A DNA stretch of 64,000 nt from Phytophthora colocasiae (lineage: Eukaryota > Oomycota > Peronosporomycetes > Peronosporales > Peronosporaceae), in assembly GCA_018806915.1 (NCBI GenBank), contig JAGKQI010000064.1:620001-684000 (forward strand), read 5' to 3'. The notes beneath the pieces are model-generated. The model saw nothing but the letters and a program-made list of their open reading frames with translations. It was not told where the DNA came from and did no database searches. This document shows positions 28,896-38,449 of the stretch, one piece after another; positions within the stretch are counted from its first letter, which is position 1, and every line of letters starts with the position of its first letter. Both the position numbers and the translations under genes were made by a program.

Positions 28896-29183
28896 ACATA
28901 TTGTCCCGTACCCGAGAATATGGATGAATATCCGACTGTACTAATGAATTGTATGTATCAACATTGGCCAATCCTCGATTTTTAATTGAAAGTAACCAAT
29001 TAGACTGTTCTTACAAAATAATTTTACCCAATCATATTCAATTAAAGGTAGGATGTCCTCAAAGCCAGCCGTTCCGACATACCGTGTCGGAGAGACTTAG
29101 AAAATATGTCTACCGCAATGCAAACTACTAGTATTTAACGTATCACTTACATATTTGCCAGCTCTCCGTCTTATCCGACCAGG

Positions 29184-29720
29184 ATGGGGTTGGACGAGCT
29201 AAAACCTGGCAACACCAAGCGTGCCAGAGATACCGCCATCAGTGCGTTCAACACATTCGTCAGAAGCGAAAACATTGCCTTTGACTATGTCAAACAATCC
29301 ATTGAACAGGACGCTACAGGTAAGTGTTTTGTGTCTGTAGTGGATATGTTTGGTATGTATCTTGCCTTTAATGAGAGTAAGAAAGGAAAGCCTCTTTCCA
29401 GGAATACCGCTATGCAGTATTTTTTAGACAGGCTAAAATGTGGTTGTTCGAGGTCTTCCCTGTGCAGCGATACATTGTCGAAGCAAAGATGCTGAGCATG
29501 GGGAAGACGCTCGACAACTTTTGTTTGAAAAGAGATGACAAAGTAGTGAACAAAGCACCACCATGCTCAAAGAATGATTTAAAAGATGATGTTGTATTTG
29601 TATAACAATGCACGTTCTCCTAGTGACTATCAACACGCAGCGTTGCTGTGTTTGCTGTGGTACCTGTTCGGACGAGCGTCCGACTTAGCGCTCGTCCGGA
29701 AACAGAACCGACGCGGCTGA
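29184..29720 (+). pseudogene. Crypton recombinase N-terminal and first catalytic part
   Basis: From ATG 29184 a core-binding region is read (TKRARDTAISAFNTFV, SRNTAMQYF). Frame moves at about 29425 (RQAKMWLFEVFPVQRYIVE), again at about 29598 and at about 29713. The third piece carries the first catalytic arginine motif, LLWYLFGRASDLALV. Joined by eye these give the expected order of a tyrosine recombinase N-terminal half. I infer ordinary frameshift decay; introns cannot be excluded, though no clear GT..AG pairs were seen at the breaks. Confidence 0.68.
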
Positions 29721-29721
29721 G

Positions 29722-30720
29722 GTGTTCTTCATCCGCTTCATCCTCATGAAGACAGCCGAAGAGCAGGGGCTGTCTCTCTTCCCGGACACCGACTTCGCCA
29801 GTTGCCCGCTACACGCCATTACCGTCGCGCTGATCACACAGGACGCGCCCTGTGTCGACCTGATCGGCAACCTTCCTGCTCTCCAAGTCACCGCTGCTGT
29901 CAACTTGACCCATGCCACACCTTTACTGGAGATCCTGAACAACCCTGAAGATTTCGCCACCCTTGCTGCTTCCGCTGCTCCTACTGCTGCTGATACAACC
30001 GCTCCAACGATCTGCGCGCACGTGAACCGGGTGCTGGATAGAATGAAGAACGCCGCAGGCGTTGCGGAAGCGCTCACGTCGCATTCCTTTCGTCGCGGCG
30101 GAGCACATCATGTGAACGGCTGCGACGGGCTCATGCAACGCTGGATCTTCGACCGAGGCGCCTGGAACATGAGCATCATCAACAAGGGCTTCAACTATAT
30201 CTTCAACACAAGCAGAGAAGATCACAAGTTTAGCAAGGCACTCAGCGGATACGACACACAAAGCGAGGTGAAGGCGCTCAACCTAGCACCGTTCGACGCA
30301 GAGACGCAGCTCAAGATCGGTGGTGTCCAGCGCATACTCTTCACAACCTGCTATCAGCTGGAAAGCTCCAAGTACAACATAAGTCGGCAGGTGACAGACG
30401 TTCTGACGGCTTACCTGATCATGCACTACCCGCTGTTGAAGAAGCTTCGCGAAGATGGACTTGCTGTCCGACGAATGGAAGCTGCTGTTGAACACGCGGA
30501 ATCGTCGGTCGCTGAACTGCTAGCTTGGTCGTCGCACCTTGCCACTTGTACAGACACCAAACTCAAGCCACACCAAGCGCAAGCAGACCAACCTCGCAAA
30601 GAACCGACCAACGAGAACAAGATCATCGACCACCAACGTAGTGTGATTGACCAGTTAATGGAGCACATCAAGCGCCAAGATGAGCGGATGGATAGTCTAG
30701 AAGCTAAAATGGAAGGATAG
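29722..30720 (+). CDS. Crypton recombinase catalytic domain
   Basis: 332-codon frame. The catalytic box SHSFRRGGAHH gives H-x-x-R. It is followed by GAWNM and the nucleophile region INKGFNYIFNTSREDHK with the likely catalytic tyrosine, then LSGYD. After it a second region (FTTCYQL to AYLIMHYPLLKKL) leads into a heptad-like helix (AVEHAESSVAELLAW, VIDQLMEHIKRQDERMDSL). A TAG at 30718-30720 stops it, and the frame continues in the next ORF. These enzymes cut and rejoin DNA through a 3'-phosphotyrosine. Confidence 0.75.
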   Translation: MFFIRFILMKTAEEQGLSLFPDTDFASCPLHAITVALITQDAPCVDLIGNLPALQVTAAVNLTHATPLLEILNNPEDFATLAASAAPTAADTTAPTICAHVNRVLDRMKNAAGVAEALTSHSFRRGGAHHVNGCDGLMQRWIFDRGAWNMSIINKGFNYIFNTSREDHKFSKALSGYDTQSEVKALNLAPFDAETQLKIGGVQRILFTTCYQLESSKYNISRQVTDVLTAYLIMHYPLLKKLREDGLAVRRMEAAVEHAESSVAELLAWSSHLATCTDTKLKPHQAQADQPRKEPTNENKIIDHQRSVIDQLMEHIKRQDERMDSLEAKMEG

Positions 30721-31197
30721 TCAGCACAAGACAGAAGCAATAAGCGTCAGCACCAACCAAACCAAGACCAAGAGAATCCCAAGCGAAGACGAGGATCAGT
30801 GACTTACCTTCATGCGACGTGGTTCGCATGGTACGCTCAGGAGCCACTCCTGTGGCTAGCACCCGTCTCGAAGCAACAGAAGTCGGACGCCATGCTGCTG
30901 GTAGCGTTCATGAAGCTCTTCCTACGCGACGGGTTCATCTTGGATGACGCTGCATCCGAATATCGCGCCCATGTCCTGAGCCTTGGAAAGCAGGCGGAAG
31001 CAGCAGTGCTTGGATTCCTCGCCGAGAACAAGACGACGTCACGCGGGCCTGGCGCTGTCCTGAAGCACTTGCGCGCTCTTCACCGCACTGACGCTCTGAA
31101 TGCCATGATCGATCGCCATCAACGCCTGCAAACCACTGCTATCAAGGACCCTGCACCTGGATACACACAGAACATTCTAGAAATAGTTAACCAGTAA
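30721..31197 (+). CDS. Crypton C-terminal domain with basic signal
   Basis: In frame with the recombinase after a single TAG. It starts with a Gln/Arg/Lys-rich stretch and PKRRRG, a plausible nuclear signal, then about 130 residues of helical, Trp-containing sequence (YLHATWFAWYAQEPLLWL, FMKLFLRDGFILDD). Fungal Cryptons carry a C-terminal DNA-binding domain (GCR1_C) at this place. This one has no sequence I can equate with it, but the position suggests a similar job. Confidence 0.5.
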   Translation, partial: SAQDRSNKRQHQPNQDQENPKRRRGSVTYLHATWFAWYAQEPLLWLAPVSKQQKSDAMLLVAFMKLFLRDGFILDDAASEYRAHVLSLGKQAEAAVLGFLAENKTTSRGPGAVLKHLRALHRTDALNAMIDRHQRLQTTAIKDPAPGYTQNILEIVNQ

Positions 31198-31226
31198 GGA
31201 ACAATGCATTTAACAACACCGCATAA

Positions 31227-31296
31227 GACAACGGCTGGATTCGAACCAGCATCCTCAGAGCGTAGCTCTTCGCTCTATCCATTGAGCTACGTTGTC
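31227..31296 (-). tRNA. tRNA or tRNA-like gene, anticodon unclear
   Basis: On the minus strand a 7-bp acceptor (GACAACG/CGTTGTC) pairs perfectly, the D arm is GCTC..GAGC, and the T arm GCTGG TTCGAAT CCAGC is perfect. Box A (TAGCTCAATGG) and box B (GGTTCGAATCC) are intact. The anticodon arm pairs poorly with a 7-nt loop: ACG preceded by T fits tRNA-Arg, but the stem does not close well, and the total is only 70 nt. No T-run terminator follows closely. It may be a damaged tRNA gene. Confidence 0.6.
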
Positions 31297-31300
31297 CGAA

Positions 31301-31314
31301 GGGGGGGGGGGGGG
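31301..31314. repeat. 14-base G tract beside the tRNA
   Basis: Run of 14 G four bases from the tRNA 5' end. Length may be unreliable as assembled. Confidence 0.7.
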
Positions 31315-31597
31315 CAATGGCCTGCTGCCGAGCGGCTGAAGACTTGAGCAGTTGCGTAAAAAAATGATCTCAAGCCAAATTTTGTATGTGATTAAAAAGC
31401 CGTTTTCTCAGCCCACAGGCTGTTTTACGCGATTTCCTGCCGCCTACCGCGTACATACTTCAGTAATACAAACGCCAATCCATTAATTTTTTCCCTAAAC
31501 TTTACATAGCCCACACCCAAATTTTGTGTTACACACAAATGTACCTGGTCGCTGGTACACGTCGGAGTGGTCGGCAGTCGGAACTGTTTTAGTATGG

Positions 31598-32310
31598 TGT
31601 GTGAACCAGCGTCGGGCGCGCGCTATGTCCCGGGCCTTGCCCTACGTCGTCCGCTGTCCTTGACCAGATGGCCTAGTACTGTGTCAGAGGTACGTTTCGA
31701 AGGTATCCTCCATATACTACTGCCTCGTCTACTATCATACTATCGTGAGAGGATGGATGTCATGCCTAGTCTCAGTGCTCTTCTACTCCGGTGAGGTGTC
31801 ATCCCTACAAGTGCTGGTCCAGACCGCCCAGAAATCTAGTCAGTCGTGTATCTACCAAGTTAAGAACAACCAAAAACAAGAAGAAAGAAGTTTGCATTTT
31901 ACGTATTCCTTAAGCTCCCCGCCCATACATACTCGCTAACAGTCCGCAACTACTCGACCCTTAACCAGGCATACGACAAGTGGTGGAGAAGCAGGGTAGT
32001 TGTCCACTGTAGAAAGGTCTGCTAAGTGAGCGCCGACGAAGGAATACAATGCTGCCAAGGACAACCGAAGAAGACTAACCCCAACGAAGAATGGGAGATC
32101 GCGTCACTGCTAGTTCGACATGGGTCAACTAGGGAGGTGCTCAGCGACTACACTCAGGACGAGACCAAGACCTTTTCGGACGTACCTTTGGAGCGAGCGG
32201 ACTAGCTCAGAAGCGAGTCGCTAAGTGAAGACAGTCTCCATCTACATCTACTCTACCCTCAGGCGTGTACCAGATCGGGGAGTGGATCACCTGGACGCGA
32301 CTAAGTACTA
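31598..32310 (+). repeat. Gypsy-A-type LTR (31598-31978) plus leader fragment
   Basis: About 380 bp starting TGTGTGAACC and ending CATACGACA resembles the Gypsy-A LTR (shared ctagtcagtcgtg, aagaagaa, cctcccGCCC-type blocks and the end). It is followed by the same primer-site motif TGGTGGAGAAGC and a leader matching 4764-4960. Similarity stops at about 32310, where Gypsy-C-type leader and gag begin. It belongs to a different family from the element it is joined to. Confidence 0.72.
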
Positions 32311-32362
32311 GTCTCGTTTGCTAAGTGCGATTTGAACTAAGTTCGTCTTAGGTTCGGTTGAA

Positions 32363-33097
32363 GTGCTAAGTGCGGACAACTTCAACATGACGGGGACACG
32401 CTTCACTATGGACGCTGACGGTGATGTGGAGATGTCGATCCTCCAGCCAATATTCGAGGTTATCAAGGCACCAGAGCTGACCAGCTGGGAGCAAGCTGCT
32501 CTGGTCGAGAGGCATCGTAAGTGGGAGCGCTACGAGGTGAGTATGCGCAACCGCTGTGCTACAACTGGAGAAGACTATGACCGTGTCGTGTATACCGTGA
32601 GGAGTGCTGTAAGACCTCAAATGCTCAAGAACTTAGCGAAATATGTGCTGAAGAAACCTGTGGCATCTGTCACTGATGCCGATATCAAGCATGCCGATAT
32701 CAAGCATGCCGTGATATCAAGGTGCCCGGCTGAAGAACGAGTTTGTGCCGGATGGGATGTCACTTCTCTGTTCCGTGCGAACTTAGCGAACTTAAAGATG
32801 GACCTGTCGATTGATGACTGTGACGAGCGTGTGTTCCGCTACTACGAGGACTTTAACGGTATCGTCGAGGACAACGGTCTCCAAGGACTCATTGGTGCTG
32901 ATAATGACGATGACCTTGACTACAAGAGCAAGATGAAGGCTCGGTGCCGGCTGCTGGTGGAAAACCCGCAACCGCAAGGGGAAGACGGACCGGAAGCTAC
33001 AGCGCGCTCAGGGTACCAAGCCGACACCTTCACGAGCGACAACCCAAGCGTCAAGCTCTTCTGCGCCTATTCCGCAGCTTGCGCGTGCTCCCCCTAA
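32363..33097 (+). pseudogene. Gypsy-D Gag
   Basis: Gag matches Gypsy-C (PIFEVIKAPELTSWEQAALVE, FRYYEDFNGIVEDNGLQGLIG). It has a 15-nt tandem duplication (DIKHADIKHA) at about 32681-32710, frame slips around it, and loss of the segment before the zinc knuckle. It ends in an unrelated frame (AYSAACACSP). Confidence 0.75.
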
Positions 33098-33107
33098 GGA
33101 AGGCTGT

Positions 33108-33615
33108 TTGGTGTGCAAGGGTGAGCATTGGTTGAAGTACTGTCCTACTGCTACAGATGCTCAGAGAGATGAAGCACGGAAACGATACCAGGAAGTCAAG
33201 GAGAAGCGCTCTGGTACTCTCCGTTCAAAGGCAGCTCTCCATGCCTCACCGCCGGGTACCGTGCGAATCAACGGTCTTGTCGAGGTTCGATACATTCCAG
33301 ACACCGGTGCTGATAAAAGTGTTGTCCTTCAAGGTATTGTCGATTCGCTTCGTGCGATACAACCGCTGCTCGCCCAGGTGACTCTGGGAACAAGTATTGA
33401 GGTCGAGATGGCGGACGGACGACACGTTAAATGCTGCCAAGAAGTCGAGCTGGACCTCGAGCTATCTACTCTTGCTGGTGCAGTTGCAATGCGTGCGGTC
33501 TCGTGTTTGATTTTAGCAGGGGGAGGAGATGAGGTTTTGCTTGGCCGAGATGCTTTGATGGAGTTGGGTATCAATATTGAGGGGCAGTTGGCCAGTCCGT
33601 CCCTCCTATACAATA
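33108..33615 (+). CDS. Gypsy-D zinc knuckle and aspartic protease (5' part)
   Basis: One knuckle (CKGEHWLKYC) is followed by an intact-looking protease: VRYIPDTGADKSVV with catalytic DTG, VEMADGRHVKC and VLLGRDALMELGINI. The frame runs on to 33737 only because it enters the inserted element at 33616; native coding resumes at 34331. Confidence 0.78.
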
Positions 33616-34330
33616 GAGAGGTTTCTGTGCGAGTAATTCCCGGTCCGCTCCTGTTCCACAACCGGGACAGGGAAAGGAACAGGAAAACACAAAACCAGGT
33701 TTCTGTTGCTGTCCAGTTCCCGTTCACTATCAAATAAAGTTTACCAGGTGGCGTTCTGCAAGGACGCAGCGGCGACAAGGCGCCCTCAAGCGGGTGCTGC
33801 CAAGCTCCAGAGCAGCGTTGATGTCTGGCGCTCCCCCTTCGGCTTCCAGAGCGTCTATTTGTTGGCGCCTTTGCGTCCACGCTGTTGATAAAGGGCGCGT
33901 TGGTGCGGACCACGCCTGCTGTAGGAACGCGACAACTCCAGTCCGTGGCCTGCAGCTGAGCACAAGCCAATGCTGCTGCTGCAGCGTTAGAGTAGGTCGA
34001 TAGATCAAACACAACCAGAGTGATCATCGGGCGCTCAACGTAGATGATCAGGTTCAAGTAGCAAAGTTTGTTCTTGCGGCTGAACCCTCTGTGTGTCACG
34101 ATATACCACTGCAGTAGATCGACGTGGTTAACCATGGCGCTGGGACATCGATTGGAAGGCACTGCACGGGAAAATCGATTTTGGCAATCCACTCAACCGG
34201 GAATACATTCCTGAGAATCTGTAATTCTCAGGATAAGTTGAGACTGAATTCCTGGTAGATTACCCTAACATGCCTAAATGCACGTTTTTCGCTAAATAAT
34301 CTTGAGCGGATCGGCACACAGTAACCTCTC
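33616..34330. mobile_element. 715-bp inverted-repeat element with TA target duplication
   Basis: The ends read GAGAGGTTTCTGTGCG and, on the other strand from 34330, GAGAGGTTACTGTGTG. After an 8-nt gap the inverted match continues with CCGGTCCGCTC / CCGATCCGCTC. It is flanked by TA at 33614-33615 and 34331-34332. Removing it with one TA restores the Gypsy-D frame (SLLYN NDLDDFPVGDE) that matches Gypsy-C. TA duplication fits the Tc1/mariner/pogo group. No transposase was recognised inside, so it is probably non-autonomous; a long minus-strand frame crosses it without known motifs. Confidence 0.78.
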
Positions 34331-35112
34331 TAATGACCTGGACGACTTTCCTGTTGGCGATGAACTTCCGGAAACAGAGGATCCACCTGATCCAATCACA
34401 ACTCTCGATCTTATTGAACGGTCGATTACTAATGGGTTGCTCGCAGAACACGCCCCGACCGTCCGCGATATACTGTCACGCTTCCCAGACGTTTGGCGGG
34501 ATGCTAATCGCCGTGATCATCCTGCCCGTGCTGATCCTCTCCATGTGACTGGCCAGGATGGCGCCGTGCCATACCGAAGTCCAGTGCGGAAGTATGCACC
34601 GCTGCAGGCTCAATTCATCAGGGAATATGTGAAGTCTCTCGTGGATAATGATCTTGTCGAGCCGAACAATGCTTCCGGATGGGCGTGCGCCGTCGTACCG
34701 GTTCGAAAGCCGGACTCTCGTGACAAGTTCAGACTTACTATTGACTACCGACCAGTAAACCAAGTCACGGTACCCATTGCTGTTGCGATGCCGACGCACG
34801 CCACTACGCTCGATGCTTACGGGGAAGACATTTTTTTCTCTGTTTGATTTCAAAGACGGATTTTGGCAGCTCCCCTTACATGAAGATAGCCAGGAGGTTT
34901 TCTCGTTTATCACGGAAGATGGAGTGTTTACCCCAAAGCGAGTTCCTCAAGGGGCCACCGACTCGGCGCTTCACTTCACGAGTACTATGCAACGAGTACT
35001 AGCCCCATTGATCCTGCATTCGGCTCTCGAACGATGTAATTCTGTTTGCTGCCACGACGACGGAACTCCTTGCGGTGATCCGTCAATTTTTCGAGCTTGT
35101 TGCTGCTGCTAA
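34331..35112 (+). pseudogene. Gypsy-D protease-RT linker and RT
   Basis: RT sequence matches Gypsy-C (WACAVVPVRKPDSRDKFRL, TIDYRPVNQVTVP, then in another frame FDFKDGFWQLPLHEDSQ). The catalytic VDD region is partly deleted (only a remnant before VILFA remains in a third frame). Inactive. Confidence 0.8.
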
Positions 35113-35922
35113 TCGAAGCTGAACATGGCAAAATGCTCATTGTATTAGCTCGAAGTACGCTGGTGTTGTCGTCTAATTTCCGCCGATGGCGTCCGTCACA
35201 ACCCATCCCGAGTTGCTGCACTCACTGCACTTCCTTTGCCGGAGACTATTGCCGACCTGCAGTATTTCGTCTGTGCGACCAATTGGCTTCAAGACTCGCT
35301 GCCTGACTACGCCCGGATAATTGCACCTCTCCAGAATAAGCTAAATTCCGAACGCAAGCGTGTCGGCAGCCACAATCGCAATGCGCTGAACGTGGCTACA
35401 TCCTGGACGCATTCGCAACAGGAAGCCTATGATGCAGTGAAAGCGCTGGTCAGGGACTCAGCCCTGATAGTGTCTCCAGGCCCGGAAGCTGAGCTGCTGG
35501 TTTTCACGGATGCAAGTCTCACTGGCTATTCCATCATTGTGACCCAGGTCGTGGATTGGAATCCTGCTCTTCCCGTCACCAAACAGAAACATCAGTTGAT
35601 TATCTGCAAGGGCGGCACATTCAAACATAACGAGCTCAATTGAACTATTGTAGAAAAGGAGGCCTCCCCGATAGTGAAAGCTTGCCAGGACCAGGAGTAC
35701 CTACTGCTGCGCCCCAAAGGTTTTCGACTTTATTGTGATCACTCAAACCCCGTGTACATTTTTGCGCCCCACGATTATTTGAAGAAACACGTCCGTGACC
35801 GACTACAACGCTGGGCGATGCGACTTTTTTGTGGATTAAACTACACGATCGAGCACATTTCTGGCTCTGATAATATTTGCGACATTGTATCGCGTTGGCA
35901 CCACTCGCGAAATGGTCCGTGA
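35113..35922 (+). pseudogene. Gypsy-D RT connection and RNase H
   Basis: LQYFVCATNWLQDSLPDYAR and LLVFTDASLTGYSIIVTQ match Gypsy-C. A TGA at 35641-35643 replaces the Trp of the ENW motif, and the frame continues in RNase H (LLLRPKGFRLYCDHSNP) to 35922. Confidence 0.8.
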
Positions 35923-36640
35923 TTGCGCAGTGCGAACGCGTGGTCGTCATGTGCCACCTGTGGAGGATCTTTCCGTCATTCGCCCTCAAGCTGATGCAGA
36001 CATTGTGTTTCCGACCCTCGAAGTCATCGTGGAGGCACAACGTGCTGCTGGGCGTGAACAATCCCACTTGCAATCAGTCCTCGTGGAGGAGGAAGGTGTA
36101 TTGACTATCGACGGACGTCCGTGGATTCCTGTTGGTGCTAAAGACCTGATTGCTCGCCTTTTTGTTGTGGCACACTGCGGTTCACACGGTCATCGCGGTC
36201 AAGAAGCGATGGTCTACACGTTGATGGAACGATTCCACATCGCTAAGCTGGAGGAAAAAGCCTCAAATTTCGTCAGGCAGTGCCTACTTTGCAAGCACTA
36301 CAAAGGCTCTCGCCTAATTCCTCGAACCATACGGTCCTCTTCTCACGCCATCAGAACGAAATGAAGTGGTCCACTAGGATTTTCTCTCTCTCGGTGACGG
36401 ATATGGGGATTCGGCGTATCTCCTGGTTGTGAAAGATGGGCTTTCTCACTTTTGTGAACTATTCCCTTGTAGCACCCCAACGGCGTATGTACCAAAGACT
36501 GCCTAACCACAAATTGCTGGGTCAGTGGCTTGGTCCTTTCAAGGTCATTGAAGCATTACCGCATTCGTTCAAGATCGAACATTTGGTGACAGGCCGTGTC
36601 TACGAGGTGCATGCTTATAGGCTTAAATTCCACGCGTAAA
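35885..36640 (+). pseudogene. Gypsy-D integrase with core deleted
   Basis: The HHCC zinc module is present (HCGSHGHRG, CLLCKHYKG). The core begins in another frame (LLVVKDGLSHF..), then at about 36485 sequence jumps directly to the C-terminal RLPNHKLLGQWLGPFKVI module. Compared with Gypsy-C about 600 bp with catalytic acidic residues are missing. Confidence 0.8.
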
Positions 36641-36890
36641 CACGACTGAAGAACTACTTGAGTTAGTGTCCAGACAAGGAATGGTGCGTGGCGTTGATGG
36701 CTTTCGTGACCATCGATTCAGCGAAGAACATGGGCGATGGGAGCTTCTGGTCTCGTGGGCGGGGCTCCAGGCAATTGAAAAATCCTGGGAGCCTCTGGAC
36801 ATCTTTAAGGTGTCCCCTTAAGGCGCATAAATACGTGGCAACTGTGGACGAAGATGATGCGCTTCGACTACAGAACGACTAAAGATGATA
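36641..36890 (+). pseudogene. Gypsy-D chromodomain remnant
   Basis: Frames between 36650 and 36890 read FRDHRFSEEHGRWELLVSW and EKSWEPL, matching the Gypsy-C chromodomain, with frame changes and stops. Confidence 0.7.
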
Positions 36891-36919
36891 CCTTGAAGCG
36901 ATCGCGCTTTAGGAGGCGG

Positions 36920-37198
36920 TGTCGCAGGATTACGGCCTTGACCAAGCTCCGATACGCAGGATCATCAACAAGCAGCGTGCCCCTGAGCCTATCGGAGGCG
37001 ATGTGGCATGCAGGCTTTGCATCACTGGATATGGTGCACGCGGCGACAGACTACGGGATGAAGGCACGCGCCGCTCGCACGACGCGAGCTCGCTATAGGA
37101 CATAGGAGTAGGAGGTCAGAGGTAGCTCGCAGCATTTGCATGATAAGCTTTCTCATTAATCAACTTACCCTTTCGGAAACACCTCGGGTTTCAGGACA
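36920..37198 (+). repeat. Gypsy-D 3' LTR (279 bp)
   Basis: Starts TGTCGCAGGATTACGG and ends TTTCAGGACA, diverged from the Gypsy-C LTR. Purine tract aggaggcgg lies upstream. A CTCATTAAT..AACTT polyadenylation-like region is shared with Gypsy-C. Confidence 0.82.
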
Positions 37199-37212
37199 CT
37201 AACAACGGGAAT

Positions 37213-37275
37213 GCTCGTATCCCGACCAGACTTGTGGAAAATCATCCTTGACAAAGTTTTATGTCTACAGTACTA
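37213..37275 (+). repeat. Short LINE fragment
   Basis: The gaccagacttgtggaaaatc to gtctacagtac stretch matches the start of the LINE fragment at 62897-62953 with few differences. Confidence 0.6.
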
Positions 37276-37734
37276 CACTCTCTGAACATTAAAGCAACGA
37301 ATGATCCGTGCGACCATTGCAGTTGTTGGTGAAATGCATTATGTACTGTAGTTCATGAATTATACAGAACAGAACGATCTTCCAGAAGCTACGCTTTGTA
37401 GTAAGTATGGAGTTCATTAACACTTCTGCGTCTCAGTGTTTGTGGAGCAACTTCTTTCGACTGTAGATGAGCGGTAATACAGCGAATAAGAGAGAGTTGA
37501 GTCCTGAATTTGAAGGCAGTTTTGAATCGCACTCGCGCCTTTCCGGGGGCGGTGACTTTTCTCGGTAGACTCAAGGTTCGCACCCAAATTGCAGTTCAAA
37601 ATGGAAGCGCGATAAGAGCAAATTGAATTGTGAATTTAATGTCCTACAAACACTCTACATTAGCGTGAGCACTACAGCGGAATTGCTGCAGGCAAGGCGT
37701 GCGCGGGGCTTCCTGCTCGATAGCAGTCCTATAG

Positions 37735-38449
37735 ATATTGTGCTTTTCGGTCAAATTTCCAAAATCGGGCCTATTGGCGACCTTTCGCCCAATCGACCTT
37801 TCAATCGACCCTCGCAGTTTGCCGCACACCACAAAAGATCCTTGGCCCCCTCTACTGATGGAGATCCCCATGCACATGTTCACTGTATCTATCCCAAAGC
37901 TGTTTGAGAATTACATTGAAGACGATCCTTTCAGTGCGCAGACATCTAGTAGTTCCCCTGAAGTGTCACACTGGCTGAGAGATGTCTTTTATGATAGGGG
38001 TCACAAGAAGGTGATACAAATTAGAACTCGTGGCGGGCGCGCTTCTGTTGGGAGGTGACGTACTATCACCTTGACTAGCCAATCTTGGAGATCTTCTGAC
38101 CGTGCGCTCGCTCTCGAGGCTTCCTGCCGGACGCCGCAACGGTGTATCATGACTACGCGGAGGTGATGTCAAAGGAGCAACCTTCTTGCAGACGGCCGTG
38201 CGTAATACGGCTGCACTTGACGTGGATTGCGCTGTGAACGTCCTCGTAGAGGCGATAAACTCGCTCTATCAGCGCTTGTTGCGCCACCAACTCCTTCTAC
38301 CATCGCAAATACTCTTCTTGGCGTAAATAAAAACTTTCAAAAGTCATATGATCGAAGTCAATATCTGAGGTGGTCGATTGGGGGGTCGATTCGCCCAGGG
38401 TCGATTCTGAACCGCCCATGGGAATTTTGGAAACGAACCACAATACACA
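37735..38449. mobile_element. Candidate MITE with ~80-bp imperfect inverted repeats
   Basis: Left end (tattgtg, tttccaaaat, aatcgacc, caatcgacc) is mirrored on the other strand of the right end in the same order. Several aatcgacc copies form subterminal repeats. No transposase inside and no sure target duplication. About 715 bp long. Confidence 0.6.

Larger units (their letters stand above)
29184..31197 (+). mobile_element. Crypton-type tyrosine-recombinase element (decayed)
   Basis: A tyrosine recombinase without RT or terminal repeats: N-terminal DNA-binding region, catalytic domain, coiled coil, basic nuclear signal and a C-terminal helical domain, all on the plus strand. Cryptons are the DNA transposons with this make-up and are known in stramenopiles. 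Three frameshifts and one nonsense codon interrupt it. Element ends were not found; Cryptons lack long terminal repeats. Confidence 0.72.
32311..37198 (+). mobile_element. Gypsy-D: decayed relative of Gypsy-C
   Basis: Protein-level match to Gypsy-C throughout gag, protease, RT, RNase H, integrase and chromodomain, with a 3' LTR at 36920-37198. Its own 5' LTR is missing; Gypsy-A-type LTR and leader sit in its place. It is interrupted by an inverted-repeat element at 33616-34330, lacks most of the integrase core, and has many frame breaks. Confidence 0.85.

Noticed and set aside
33329..34192. 287-codon minus-strand ORF across Gypsy-D protease and the inserted element
   Set aside because: It spans an insertion junction and overlaps a well-supported protease on the other strand, so it cannot be an original gene.
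37858..38058. Possible small protein starting MEIPMHMFTV inside the second MITE
   Set aside because: No known motif, no relatives recognised, and it lies within an inverted-repeat element.
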